The notes: generated by a model not told the origin, from the sequence alone. Shown: positions 1-7,995, counted from the stretch's first letter. The stretch: DNA of 8,454 nt from Pseudomonadota bacterium (GCA_021839095.1 JAKCBU010000031.1:1-8454); one strand, 5' to 3'. Made by a program: numbers and translations.

Positions 1-260
1 CTCCCGCCCACCAACCACAGGTCATGACGCCGCGCCTGCGCCGCCAACCAGGACTGGATCGGTCCGTCCCCCTCTGCCTCCATGATCGTCAGCTTGGCTT
101 TTTCGTCGCGTCCCATCAAGGCAAAATTTTCCGGCAAAAGCGCCAGACGTGCGCCCTCCGCCGCCGCCTGTCCCAGCAGGGACCCGGCACGGGCGAGGTT
201 CTCCGCCAGCACATCCGAGGACACCATCTGCACCACGGCCACTTGGGTTTTCATGCTCAT
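1..260 (-). CDS. Carbon-nitrogen hydrolase (nitrilase superfamily), N-terminal part, cut by window edge
   Basis: This is the first 86 residues of a nitrilase-superfamily amidohydrolase; the rest lies beyond the left edge. The protein opens with a core beta strand (KTQVAVVQM, residues 4-12). It continues with an N-x-x-R-A helix (21-25) and the motif LALLPENF (39-46), in which Glu44 is the expected first member of the Glu-Lys-Cys catalytic triad. A GDGP segment follows (64-67), then a strand ending DLWLVGG (80-86). Lys and Cys of the triad are not in the window. The closest well-known relatives are the Nit1/deaminated-glutathione-amidase type and the uncharacterised hydrolase between yhdP and tldD in pseudomonads; the substrate cannot be told from this fragment. 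Its start overlaps the yhdP stop by one base (TGATG), so the two are almost certainly co-transcribed and translationally coupled. A second ATG two codons downstream (254..252) gives MKTQVAVVQM, which is also typical of the family, so the exact start is uncertain. Confidence 0.88.
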   Translation of the reverse strand, partial: MSMKTQVAVVQMVSSDVLAENLARAGSLLGQAAAEGARLALLPENFALMGRDEKAKLTIMEAEGDGPIQSWLAAQARRHDLWLVGG

Positions 261-3200
261 CAGCCCTCCCCGGTCCCAGCGGGCATGCTGACCTGGCGCA
301 CCATAGGATGCTTCCAAGAGCCCTCTACCCGATAGTTCAATTCTAGCACCTTGCCTGATTTTCCGAAGAAGACGCGGCCCAACACCGGAAAATGTCCGAG
401 CAGCAAATCCATGCTTTGGAGAGGATAGACCCGCAGCGCCATATTCAGGGTGCGATCCACCAGGTTGGCGTCACCACTGCCGCGCATCTCCAATGCGCTG
501 GACTGGAGCAGCAGATCGCGGGTATGGGCCAGCCCGTCCCGGAACTGGACGTCGGCGGAAAGTTTGGAAAAGAACAATCCACTGCCAAAAAGCGGACGGT
601 AGTCAAAGGTGAGGAGATCCTCAAGCAACGTGGTGGGGTTCAGAAAAACCAGCCAGGAGATATCTGTGCCGAGTTTCCCGAGGCGGCCCCGCCACAGGGT
701 CGATTGTACACGTCCGCCGAGATGCCTCGGCGAAAAATCCCAGGGCGCGCCGGGCCAGGACAACACACCCCGATAGTCGGCACGGCCGTATTCCAGGCTG
801 TCCATACCGATATCATGCAGCGCCGGGGCGATGTTCCTGCTGCGTACGCTCCCCTGAAAGGTCGATCGTCCCGCCCCGGCACCCTGCCAGGTCCCCTTGA
901 GATGCCATCGACTGCCCGCCCAGTCGCCCTTGAGCGTGGGGAAATCCCAGCCGGTGGCCGATCGCACACCTTCCAGCAGAACGTCATGCACCTGATGTCC
1001 ATGCCAATCGAGTTGCGCGACGCGGGTCCCCAGTATCAGCGGATCACCTCCCGCCCCCCCCAACACTTGCGAGAGGACCGGAGCGGATGACACGCCCGGT
1101 GACGGCGCGGCGATACGCAATTTCTGGATATCCAGGCGTAAGCGGGCGGGGTTCTCCGGTGACATCGCGCGTTGATAGCGCAAGACGCCCGCCAACTGCG
1201 GGCTGGTCAGTCGCATGTGTAGTTTCCGCGCCGCCAACATGCCGTGCATCCGCACATCCGGCCAGTTCTGCGCCAGAAAAAGCAGGTGTTGCCAGCGCAG
1301 GTCGAAACGGATGTCCGGCCACGCTCCAGGGCCCTGATGATCCCCTTTCAACAGGGTCAGCCACCGGGCCATCGGGAGTGTATTCCCGCTCCCTTGGATG
1401 GTGAATCCGTTACGCGGTAACGGTGGAGGAACTCCTCCTCCCAGACGGACGGCTCCGGCCTGCCAGCGCCAAGCCGAGCCCTCCCGGCGCCACGCCAGGA
1501 CACCGGACCCCGGGGGCAGCCTGAAATCCACTTGCAGGCTGTGTGCAAGATCGCCTTGACCCTGCACGTTCAGGTTGACGCTCTGGCCTGGCGCCCATCC
1601 CAAGGGCGCGGGCAACGCGCTGTGGACGTGTCGCAGGTCGGCATTCGCCTCGAAATGCAGAACGCCGTTCCACAGGGTGGCGCTTCCCTGATACGGCGCC
1701 ATACCGCTCAGCGCGGCGCGCCAGCGCTCCGCTACCGGCAGTTCCGCAGCCTGCACATCTCCCTGCAACGCCACCGCCAGGCGCGGTTGTGTTTCCAAAT
1801 GACCGGCCTGCAAACTCACCTGCAGGGGGCCACCGGCAAAAACACCTTTCAGCGTGCTGGCCCGAATCTCATCCCGTTGGAAATGGAGCGGCCCCCGCAC
1901 ATTCGTCGCTTGCCAGGCGTTCCAGCCGATGCCGGCCCGATTCAGGACGAGATTACCCGTCACCTGGGTCTTTTCACCCCCGAGGGGGATACTCAGGGCC
2001 AGGTGCAGTTGTCCCTGGCCGGACAGGCGCAGAGGCGCTTTCGCCATGGCCTTGCCCCGTAACACCGGTGTTTTCCGCAAAAAGGGCAGCAACTTGTCCA
2101 GTGGTACCGGGGTCTCCAGTTTGACCTGGAGAGGCGAGGTATGTTGCGCAAAGGGCGCGTCGATCTCAGCACTGGCGGAGGCTACCGGCACGCCGAGAAT
2201 GTCGCCCTCGCGGCTACGAACGGAAAGTCTCCGCCCTGTCCAGAGCAATTGCGCATTTACCCGCGTAGCCACTGGCCAGCGTGGCGCATAACGCAGCGTC
2301 ACCCCGCGGAAATCCGCGTCCAGGGAGAAGTGTTCGCCTGGCACATCACGCGGAAGGTGCTGCCACGATCCTCGCCAGTCGAGTTGCGCACGGTGCAGGG
2401 TTCCCGCCTGAAAAGCCTGAAGCAACCAGTGTCGCAGGGCCGGCTTGATCCCTGTCTGGGGTACGAAATCAGCGAGGGTGGTCGCGGGCATGCCGGCAAG
2501 TTGCGCTTGTAGCCGCATTTGCCGACCCCGCACGGCCAAGGTTGCGCGGACATGGTCCGGCCCCTGCAACGAAATCTGATTGGCCTGGAGAGACCAGTCG
2601 GCACCGATTTTTTGGGCGTGGATCTGTGCCGACACGCCCTGCAGATTCAGGGGCGCGGCGAAACGCTGCGGCCAATCCAGAATCAGCCGGGGACTGGCCA
2701 GATGCAAGCGCAGATCGTCCGGGCGTAGCACGAGATCGCCGCTGAGGCCCCGCATCCCCAGCCATGGACCATGGGGTGAAACACCGATGCCTTGAAGCCT
2801 GGTCTGCAACCGCCACACCGCCGGCTGGTTTCCCGCACTCCGCCAACGGAAGTGCAGATTCCGGAGGGTCCCCCGCCACGTTTGCCCAGGTATCCAACGA
2901 AGCCGCTCGGGCAACGCCTGCGCTGGCAGGCTCCGCAGCAGGACGGCCGGGAGACGCGGTGATCGTATCTGCCAGCGCAGGCGCTGCCCCCAGTTCAACC
3001 CCAGACTTACAGCCAGTGGACGGGCCGCCACCCCCCGCACGTCCGCGAGCCGCAAGATCCCGGAAGATCCCGTTCCACGCCAATCCAGACGACCCTGGAG
3101 TTGCGTCCACCGCGCACCATCCCACTCGGGCGCGTGCATGGTGAAGCGCCCGACCGCGACACGCGGCAGACCGTACCACCACTGTAAACGTCCATGGCTA

Positions 3201-3940
3201 TCCAGGCTGCCCCTCAGCGCCGGCAAGCGCGGATCAACACGGTGCAACCAGGCCAGGGGCAACCCCTGCGCCACCCAGTGACCACTGCCCGAGGAGCGTC
3301 CCGGTGCAGTAAAGATACCGCGTACCGCACCCGTATAGCGCAATACACCCTGGGGGGACCAACGTAACCGCGCCCGCATGTGCGGACGCAAACCGCCGCT
3401 GCTCTGCCAGCGCACATGCAGCGGAACGGGGGTGGCATGCGGCTGGGACCGCCATTGCAGAACGAAGTGCCGGACATCCACCTGCGCCCAATCCAGATTC
3501 AGGGGCAGCGCCACCTTGGCTCGTCCCAGCGTCTGTCCGGCCACCCGCCAGCCACCTTCCGCCGCCGGTGTGACCGACACCTCCCCCCGTGCCACGCGAA
3601 AATCCCGTGCGACCAGCCTTCCCCACAGCAGGGGCAAGGCGAAGAGGCGCAGATGCACTCCCTGTAACACCAGTTCCGGATGTGCTGGCGTACCCACCCG
3701 CAGGGCGGCCAGTTCCAGAGACGGTCCCCAGTCCCAACCCAGATGCATTCCTTCCATCCGCACCGGCGCCCGCAAAGCGTGCGATAAGGACTGAGTGACA
3801 TAAGGACGCAATCCATCCAAACGAGGCACCAGGAGGAGATAGAAAGCCACCGCCAGCAACACCAGTACGGTCGGCACGATGGCCAGCGACCATCCACCGA
3901 CCCGGCGGAAAACAGCGAAAATCACGCGCAAACGCGGCAC
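260..3940 (-). CDS. yhdP: YhdP family AsmA-like protein, inner-membrane-anchored, implicated in phospholipid transport to the outer membrane
   Basis: The product is about 1226 residues, close to the roughly 1270 of E. coli YhdP. In E. coli, YhdP, TamB and YdbH are AsmA-like proteins that together support phospholipid movement from the inner to the outer membrane. A basic start (PRLRVIFAVFRR) is followed by one hydrophobic segment (about residues 18-38), which gives an N-in anchor with a huge periplasmic part. The rest is a long run of amphipathic beta-strand sequence (DUF3971-like middle, AsmA-like C-terminus), as expected for a bridge-like groove. The C-terminal region carries LNPTTLLEDLLTFDYRPLF, a segment of family type, then GSGLFFSKLSADVQFRDG. 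The start is uncertain: a TTG at 3976 extends the frame by 12 residues, with an in-frame stop just above it. I prefer GTG at 3940 because AAGGGA lies 8 bases upstream and the N-terminus then matches the family. The gene overlaps the nitrilase-family gene downstream and diverges from glnE. In many relatives it follows rng; here it does not. Confidence 0.9.
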   Translation of the reverse strand: MPRLRVIFAVFRRVGGWSLAIVPTVLVLLAVAFYLLLVPRLDGLRPYVTQSLSHALRAPVRMEGMHLGWDWGPSLELAALRVGTPAHPELVLQGVHLRLFALPLLWGRLVARDFRVARGEVSVTPAAEGGWRVAGQTLGRAKVALPLNLDWAQVDVRHFVLQWRSQPHATPVPLHVRWQSSGGLRPHMRARLRWSPQGVLRYTGAVRGIFTAPGRSSGSGHWVAQGLPLAWLHRVDPRLPALRGSLDSHGRLQWWYGLPRVAVGRFTMHAPEWDGARWTQLQGRLDWRGTGSSGILRLADVRGVAARPLAVSLGLNWGQRLRWQIRSPRLPAVLLRSLPAQALPERLRWIPGQTWRGTLRNLHFRWRSAGNQPAVWRLQTRLQGIGVSPHGPWLGMRGLSGDLVLRPDDLRLHLASPRLILDWPQRFAAPLNLQGVSAQIHAQKIGADWSLQANQISLQGPDHVRATLAVRGRQMRLQAQLAGMPATTLADFVPQTGIKPALRHWLLQAFQAGTLHRAQLDWRGSWQHLPRDVPGEHFSLDADFRGVTLRYAPRWPVATRVNAQLLWTGRRLSVRSREGDILGVPVASASAEIDAPFAQHTSPLQVKLETPVPLDKLLPFLRKTPVLRGKAMAKAPLRLSGQGQLHLALSIPLGGEKTQVTGNLVLNRAGIGWNAWQATNVRGPLHFQRDEIRASTLKGVFAGGPLQVSLQAGHLETQPRLAVALQGDVQAAELPVAERWRAALSGMAPYQGSATLWNGVLHFEANADLRHVHSALPAPLGWAPGQSVNLNVQGQGDLAHSLQVDFRLPPGSGVLAWRREGSAWRWQAGAVRLGGGVPPPLPRNGFTIQGSGNTLPMARWLTLLKGDHQGPGAWPDIRFDLRWQHLLFLAQNWPDVRMHGMLAARKLHMRLTSPQLAGVLRYQRAMSPENPARLRLDIQKLRIAAPSPGVSSAPVLSQVLGGAGGDPLILGTRVAQLDWHGHQVHDVLLEGVRSATGWDFPTLKGDWAGSRWHLKGTWQGAGAGRSTFQGSVRSRNIAPALHDIGMDSLEYGRADYRGVLSWPGAPWDFSPRHLGGRVQSTLWRGRLGKLGTDISWLVFLNPTTLLEDLLTFDYRPLFGSGLFFSKLSADVQFRDGLAHTRDLLLQSSALEMRGSGDANLVDRTLNMALRVYPLQSMDLLLGHFPVLGRVFFGKSGKVLELNYRVEGSWKHPMVRQVSMPAGTGEG
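265..271 (-). promoter_or_regulatory. Ribosome binding site of the nitrilase-family gene, inside the end of yhdP
   Basis: Read on the minus strand, GGGGAGG lies inside the last yhdP codons. It is 4 bases from the ATG at 260 and 10 bases from the second ATG at 254. Neither spacing is ideal, so it does not decide between the two starts, but it shows that initiation happens next to terminating yhdP ribosomes. Confidence 0.6.
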
Positions 3941-3948
3941 GACACGTT

Positions 3949-3954
3949 TCCCTT
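3949..3954 (-). promoter_or_regulatory. Probable ribosome binding site supporting a GTG start for yhdP
   Basis: On the minus strand AAGGGA ends 8 bases before the GTG at 3940, a good Shine-Dalgarno spacing. The alternative TTG at 3976 has no purine-rich match at the right distance. This is the main reason for choosing the shorter yhdP. Confidence 0.5.
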
Positions 3955-3981
3955 GAAGGCCAAGGACATCAGCCAACCCGT

Positions 3982-3995
3982 CCGGTCAATACCGG
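3982..3995. repeat. Short inverted repeat just upstream of the alternative yhdP TTG start
   Basis: CCGGT and ACCGG are perfect arms around a 4-base loop. In the yhdP leader this hairpin would lie 6-19 bases before the TTG at 3976 and would cover the place where its ribosome binding site should be. That is further reason to favour the GTG start at 3940. A regulatory role is possible but unsupported. Confidence 0.35.
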
Positions 3996-4077
3996 TAAAC
4001 ACCATGAAGTAATGTAACTGTGCTCCCTGCTCTGGTGATCTCTGCGAACCGCCTTGCCATGAAACCCGCCCAACCCG

Positions 4078-4090
4078 GCCGGCATCCGGC
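4078..4090. repeat. Short inverted repeat at the predicted yhdP transcription start
   Basis: GCCGG and CCGGC are perfect arms around a 3-base loop (CAT). The repeat sits immediately downstream of the extended -10 candidate, covering the predicted start of the leftward transcript. It could be a small operator or a hairpin at the 5' end of the message. Five-base GC arms arise easily by chance in this composition, so a function is not established. Confidence 0.35.
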
Positions 4091-4093
4091 AAA

Positions 4094-4102
4094 ATCCTAG
4101 CA
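4094..4102 (-). promoter_or_regulatory. Candidate extended -10 promoter element for yhdP
   Basis: The minus strand reads TGC-TAGGAT, an extended -10 (TGn plus a hexamer with 4 of 6 matches, including the key A2 and T6). No good -35 lies 16-18 bases upstream, which extended -10 promoters can tolerate. Transcription would begin near 4087 and give a leader of about 110-150 bases before yhdP. This is judged by eye only. Confidence 0.3.
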
Positions 4103-4181
4103 CAGGAAGACCATCGCCGTCTTATACGACCCGGCACTGGATAAGTTACACTCACTCGTAACCGCCAGAGGCAACCACCGC

Positions 4182-4187
4182 AAGGAG
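4182..4187 (+). promoter_or_regulatory. Ribosome binding site of glnE
   Basis: A full AAGGAG lies 6 bases before the ATG at 4194, a near-ideal site that fixes the glnE start. Confidence 0.85.
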
Positions 4188-4193
4188 CGCAGC

Positions 4194-7055
4194 ATGTCGG
4201 AATCTGAGCTGCCCACAGAGATCCTGCAGGCCATCCACCAGTTACCTGTAGATGCGGAAACCATCGGCGGATCGCTCGCCGCCACCTGGGCCGCCCTCAC
4301 CGCCGAAGCCCAGGCCGAACTCCGCGCCCAGGGGGCGCCTTTTGCGAAACACTGGGTACATATTGCCTGCGCCAGCCCTTTCACGCGCCGGCTCCTGCAG
4401 CAGCACCCCCACCGGTTGCCGGGTCTCGCGCGCGGGAAGCGCAGCGTACTGGGCGACATCCACGCACTTTCCAGCGACGCCTTCCTCGCCGCGCTCCGCC
4501 AATACCGTAATGCCCGCATGACGGAAATCATCTGGCAGGACCGTCAATCCGCGGAACACTATCCGTATACCGTCGCCGCCTTGAGTGAATTGGCTGAAGT
4601 CTGCCTGCAACAGGCCCTCGACCATGGCACGGAAACCCTGCGCCGGCGCCACGGGATTCCCCGTAATGAGGCGGGTCAAGAGGTGCCCTTCACCGTCCTC
4701 GGTATGGGCAAGCTGGGTGGACGCGAACTGAACCTCTCCTCCGACATCGATCTCATCTTCTGCTTCGGTGAAGAAGGCGAGAGCGATGGCCCCATCCCGC
4801 TCGACAACGGTGAATATTTCCAGCGCCTGGGCCGTTGGTTGATTCGGGCCCTCGACCAGCGTACCGCCGACGGCTTCTGTTTCCGCGTCGACATGCGCCT
4901 GCGCCCCTTCGGGGATGCCGGCCCCCTCTGCATCTCCGCCGCCGCCATGGAGCAATATTATCAGGTCCACGGCCGCGGCTGGGAACGCTATGCCTTCATC
5001 AAGGCGCGCCCCGTGGCGGGCGACCTCGCCTTTGGCCGGTCCCTTCTCGACACGCTGCGGCCGTTCGTCTACCGGCGCTATCTGGACTACACCGCGCTCA
5101 CCGAACTGCGCGAAGTGAAAATCCGCATGGATACGGAACAGGGTGGCCGCCATAACGACATCAAGAAAGGCCGCGGCGGCATTCGCGAAATCGAGTTCAT
5201 CTGCCAATCCCTGCAGATCATCCACGGTGGCCGCCAACCCGCCCTGCGCAGCGCGAACACCCTGGACACCATCGCCGCCATCGCGCACGCCAAACTCCTG
5301 CCCACCGCCGATACCGACCTGCTGCGCCGCGCCTATCTCGTTTTGCGCGACACCGAGCATTGCCTGCAGATGGTCGACGATCAGCAGACCCAGCAATTGC
5401 CGCACACCGCACAGGAATGGCGCCGCCTCGCCTGCAGCATGGGCTTCGCCGAGGTATCGGCACTGCGCGATACCCTGGACAGCCTCCGCGCGCAAGTGCA
5501 CGCCATCTTCCGGCGCATCCTGCTGACCACCCAGGATGTGGGGGCCAGGCCAGCGGACAGCAACGGTCAAAGGCTCTGGCAAAGCGCCCAGACGGGTGTT
5601 TTGGAAACGGTGCCCACCGATCTGCTCCGCGGTTTCGCCGACCCGCCAGCCGCATGGACCCGCCTCTGGCGCTTCGCGCATAGCCGCGATGTGGCCAGCC
5701 GACTCTCCACGGAGGGACAGCACCGTTTGCACCGTTTGCTCCCCCGCATACTCGATTTGTGCTCCGCTCAACCATCCGCGGACACCCTGCTGCAGCGTTT
5801 CCTGACCCTCATCGAGGCTATTCTTGGACGTGCCAACTACCTCGCCCTGCTCGCGGAGAATCCGCCCCACCTCGTCCGCATCGCGCAACTGCTGCACAGC
5901 CCCTGGCTGGCGCAGAGACTGGCCCGCTTCCCCATGCTCTTGGATGACCTCATCGGTGATCCCGCCGTCGACCCCACGCAGTGGCCGCAAGTCCTCGCCG
6001 CACAACTGCAGTTGGCGGAGGACATGGAGGAACGCATGGATGCCCTGCGCCGTTTCAAGAACGCCGAAATGATCCGCCTTGCCACCGCCTTCTGGACCGG
6101 CGACCTCTCCGTGGACGGCCTGCTCCCCCCACTCAGCGACCTCGCCCAACTCACCCTGCAAACCGCGCTGGCCTGGGCCAAGGCCGAGATGCAGCGCCGC
6201 CACGGCGAGGTCCGCGGCACGGATGGTCAAGCCGCTCCTTTCACGGTCATCGCCTTCGGCAAGCTGGGCGGGCGGGAAATGGGTTTCGCCTCCGATCTCG
6301 ATCTGGTCTATCTCTACGATGCCTTCATCGACGCCGAAAGTGACGGCTCCACGCCTCTCCCGGCCCCCACCTGGTTTGCGCGGCTGGGGCAGCGGCTCAT
6401 CCACATCCTCAGCACCCTCACCCGCGCCGGATCGCTGTATCAGATCGACATGCGCCTGCGTCCCAGCGGGCAATCCGGTCCTCTGGTCACCACGCTGGAT
6501 GCGTTCGGCCGCTATCAGCGCGAGTCCGCCTGGACCTGGGAACATCAGGCCCTCACCCGCGCCCGCTGGGTGGCGGGCGACAGGACTCTCGGCGCGCGTT
6601 TTACCGCCTTGCGCGCGGAAATCCTCCGTCAGCCGCGCGATCCGGCACAACTGGCAGCCGATGTCCGACACATGCGTCAACGCATGTCCCAGGCCAAAAT
6701 CATTCCCCAAGACGTCTTTCACCTCAAACTCAGTCCCGGCGGCCTCACAGATATCGAGTTTCTCGTGCAATTTGCTATGCTAGGGGCTTGCTCACAGCAG
6801 CCGGTCCTCTGCGAGGGCACGAGCACCGCTGCGGGAATCACCGCGCTGACGGAAGCGGGGGTCTGGGACAAGGCGCAAGCCGATGCCCTTTTGCATGCCT
6901 GGCAACTGTATCGCCGGGAGGAATGCCGGCGTTGGTTGAACCTGCAAGACAACGACGTTCCCGTCACGGAGGCCCCGCGTCAGGATACGTTGCAGGATGC
7001 GGCCCGCGCGGTGCGGGAAATGTGGCGAACACTCATTGGCAGTTATACCGATTAA
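4194..7055 (+). CDS. glnE: Bifunctional glutamine synthetase adenylyltransferase / adenylyl-removing enzyme
   Basis: GlnE attaches AMP to glutamine synthetase to lower its activity and removes it again by phosphorolysis, under control of PII protein and glutamine. At 953 residues it is full length (E. coli 946), with the expected two homologous nucleotidyltransferase halves. In the N-terminal adenylyl-removing half I see GMGKLGGRELNLSSDIDL (170-187) with metal-binding Asp184 and Asp186, VDMRLRPFGDAGPL (from 232), GRGWERYAFIKARPVAGD, and GRGGIREIEF (326-335). In the C-terminal adenylyltransferase half the same order recurs: GKLGGREMGFASDLDLV (689-705) with Asp701 and Asp703, IDMRLRPSGQSGPLV (from 751), and SPGGLTDIEF (ending at Phe856). 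Both active sites look intact, so both activities are expected. The ATG is fixed by a strong AAGGAG. The gene leads an operon with ilvE, whose ribosome binding site begins within the glnE stop codon. Confidence 0.97.
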   Translation: MSESELPTEILQAIHQLPVDAETIGGSLAATWAALTAEAQAELRAQGAPFAKHWVHIACASPFTRRLLQQHPHRLPGLARGKRSVLGDIHALSSDAFLAALRQYRNARMTEIIWQDRQSAEHYPYTVAALSELAEVCLQQALDHGTETLRRRHGIPRNEAGQEVPFTVLGMGKLGGRELNLSSDIDLIFCFGEEGESDGPIPLDNGEYFQRLGRWLIRALDQRTADGFCFRVDMRLRPFGDAGPLCISAAAMEQYYQVHGRGWERYAFIKARPVAGDLAFGRSLLDTLRPFVYRRYLDYTALTELREVKIRMDTEQGGRHNDIKKGRGGIREIEFICQSLQIIHGGRQPALRSANTLDTIAAIAHAKLLPTADTDLLRRAYLVLRDTEHCLQMVDDQQTQQLPHTAQEWRRLACSMGFAEVSALRDTLDSLRAQVHAIFRRILLTTQDVGARPADSNGQRLWQSAQTGVLETVPTDLLRGFADPPAAWTRLWRFAHSRDVASRLSTEGQHRLHRLLPRILDLCSAQPSADTLLQRFLTLIEAILGRANYLALLAENPPHLVRIAQLLHSPWLAQRLARFPMLLDDLIGDPAVDPTQWPQVLAAQLQLAEDMEERMDALRRFKNAEMIRLATAFWTGDLSVDGLLPPLSDLAQLTLQTALAWAKAEMQRRHGEVRGTDGQAAPFTVIAFGKLGGREMGFASDLDLVYLYDAFIDAESDGSTPLPAPTWFARLGQRLIHILSTLTRAGSLYQIDMRLRPSGQSGPLVTTLDAFGRYQRESAWTWEHQALTRARWVAGDRTLGARFTALRAEILRQPRDPAQLAADVRHMRQRMSQAKIIPQDVFHLKLSPGGLTDIEFLVQFAMLGACSQQPVLCEGTSTAAGITALTEAGVWDKAQADALLHAWQLYRREECRRWLNLQDNDVPVTEAPRQDTLQDAARAVREMWRTLIGSYTD

Positions 7056-7060
7056 GGAGA
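7054..7060 (+). promoter_or_regulatory. ilvE ribosome binding site overlapping the glnE stop codon
   Basis: TAAGGAGA combines the glnE stop (7053-7055) with an AAGGAGA Shine-Dalgarno sequence. It is 5 bases from the ATG at 7065 and 8 from the ATG at 7068, so ribosomes ending glnE finish on the ilvE initiation site. The GTG at 7062 is only 2 bases away and unlikely to be the start. Confidence 0.8.
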
Positions 7061-7067
7061 TGTGATG

Positions 7068-7991
7068 ATGTCCATGGCGGAACGCGACGGTTTTATCTGG
7101 TTTGACGGCAAAATGGTCCCCTGGCGGGAGGCCACCGTCCATGGACTGACCCATAGCCTGCACTATGGCATGGGTTGTTTTGAGGGCGAACGCGCCTATG
7201 CCACCCCTCAGGGCGCCGCTATCTTCCGTCTGCCGGAACACACCAAACGGCTCTTCAACAGCGCCAAGATCCTGCAGATGGAGGTCCCCTTTACCCAGAA
7301 CGAGATCAATGAGGCCACCAAGGAAGTCATCCGCGTCAACCGCTTGGAATCCGCCTACATCCGTCCCCTTCTCTTCTACGGTGCGGAAGGCATGGGTCTG
7401 TCGGCCAAAGGCCTCAAGGTTCACGCCCTGATCGCCGCCTGGAGCTGGGGCAGCTACCTGGGTCAGGAGGCCCTGGAAAGGGGCATCCGCGTCAAGGTCA
7501 GTTCCTTCAGCCGGCATCATGTCAACATACATCTGTGCAAGGCCAAGGCCACCGGCAACTACATGAACTCCATGCTCGCCCAGCGTGAAGCCTCCGCCTG
7601 CGGCTATGACGAAGCCTTGTTGCTGGATCGTGAAGGCTATGTCGCCGAAGGTTCCGGGGAAAACATTTTCATGGTCCGCGACGGAATACTCTATACCCCG
7701 ACCCTGACCAGCGCCCTCGAAGGCATCACCCGCGACACCATCCTGAGTTTCGCCCGCGACGCCGGTCTCCCCATCGTCGAGAAGCCGCTGACCCGGGATG
7801 AGTTCTACATCGCCGACGAAGCCTTCTTTACCGGCACCGCCGCCGAAGTCACACCCATCCGCGAGATCGACAACCGGATCATCGGCGCGGGTCGCCGTGG
7901 CCCGGTTACCGAAATGCTGCAAAGCCGCTACTTCGACACGGTGGCCGGCCGCCACGACGACCACCCGGAATGGCTGCATCACGTAGACTGA
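7068..7991 (+). CDS. ilvE: Branched-chain amino acid aminotransferase (PLP fold type IV)
   Basis: IlvE catalyses the last, reversible step of valine, leucine and isoleucine synthesis, moving the amino group from glutamate onto the branched-chain 2-keto acids. The 307-residue product matches the usual size (E. coli 309). Visible landmarks are the N-terminal FIWFDGKMVPW, the H-x-L-H-YGMGCFEG segment ending near residue 40, and the phosphate-binding Arg61 region (EHTKRL). The PLP-binding lysine is Lys160 in KAKATGNYMNS. Further on come EGSGENIF with Glu194, SALEGITRD, and GTAAEVTPI with Thr257, followed by the GPVTE segment. All key residues are present. GTG, ATG, ATG and ATG codons lie at 7062, 7065, 7068 and 7074; I chose 7068 (MSMAERDG) for its 8-base spacing and family resemblance, though 7065 is nearly as good. 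It follows glnE directly, as in Pseudomonas aeruginosa, and is followed after 4 bases by the zinc-finger gene. D-amino acid or aminodeoxychorismate enzymes of the same fold are less likely given the EGSGEN and GTAAEVTP motifs. Confidence 0.95.
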   Translation: MSMAERDGFIWFDGKMVPWREATVHGLTHSLHYGMGCFEGERAYATPQGAAIFRLPEHTKRLFNSAKILQMEVPFTQNEINEATKEVIRVNRLESAYIRPLLFYGAEGMGLSAKGLKVHALIAAWSWGSYLGQEALERGIRVKVSSFSRHHVNIHLCKAKATGNYMNSMLAQREASACGYDEALLLDREGYVAEGSGENIFMVRDGILYTPTLTSALEGITRDTILSFARDAGLPIVEKPLTRDEFYIADEAFFTGTAAEVTPIREIDNRIIGAGRRGPVTEMLQSRYFDTVAGRHDDHPEWLHHVD

Positions 7992-7995
7992 AACC

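Larger units (their letters stand above)
3941..4193. other. Divergent intergenic region between yhdP and glnE
   Basis: These 253 bases must hold the promoters of both the leftward yhdP-nitrilase operon and the rightward glnE-ilvE operon. I see no supportable coding sequence. On the minus strand there is an extended -10 candidate (4102..4094). Two short perfect inverted repeats lie at 4078-4090 and 3982-3995. On the plus strand the AT-richer stretch around 4122-4152 (TTATAC, then TACACT) could contain the glnE -10 element, but no convincing -35 accompanies either one. I did not find a sigma-54 type GG/GC element, which might have been expected for a nitrogen-control gene. Confidence 0.6.

Noticed and set aside
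2469..3182. A 237-codon minus-strand frame inside yhdP, and many plus-strand frames over yhdP
   Set aside because: Their translations are Ala/Arg/Pro-rich without motifs and lie wholly within yhdP, whose frame shows the membrane anchor and AsmA-like character.
4131..4150. Possible sigma-54 promoter before glnE (GGCAC followed by an AT-rich spacer)
   Set aside because: The required GC element at the -12 position is missing at the correct spacing.
3922..4155. A 77-codon minus-strand frame upstream of yhdP
   Set aside because: It overlaps the start of yhdP in another frame. It has no recognisable domain and no clear ribosome binding site, and it lies in a region that must contain promoters.
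4242..6770. An 842-codon open frame on the minus strand, antisense to glnE
   Set aside because: It is codon-aligned with glnE, so its stops could come only from TTA, CTA or TCA sense codons, which are rare in this GC-rich gene. It starts at a TTG, has no recognisable domain, and glnE itself carries all family motifs. It is a composition shadow.
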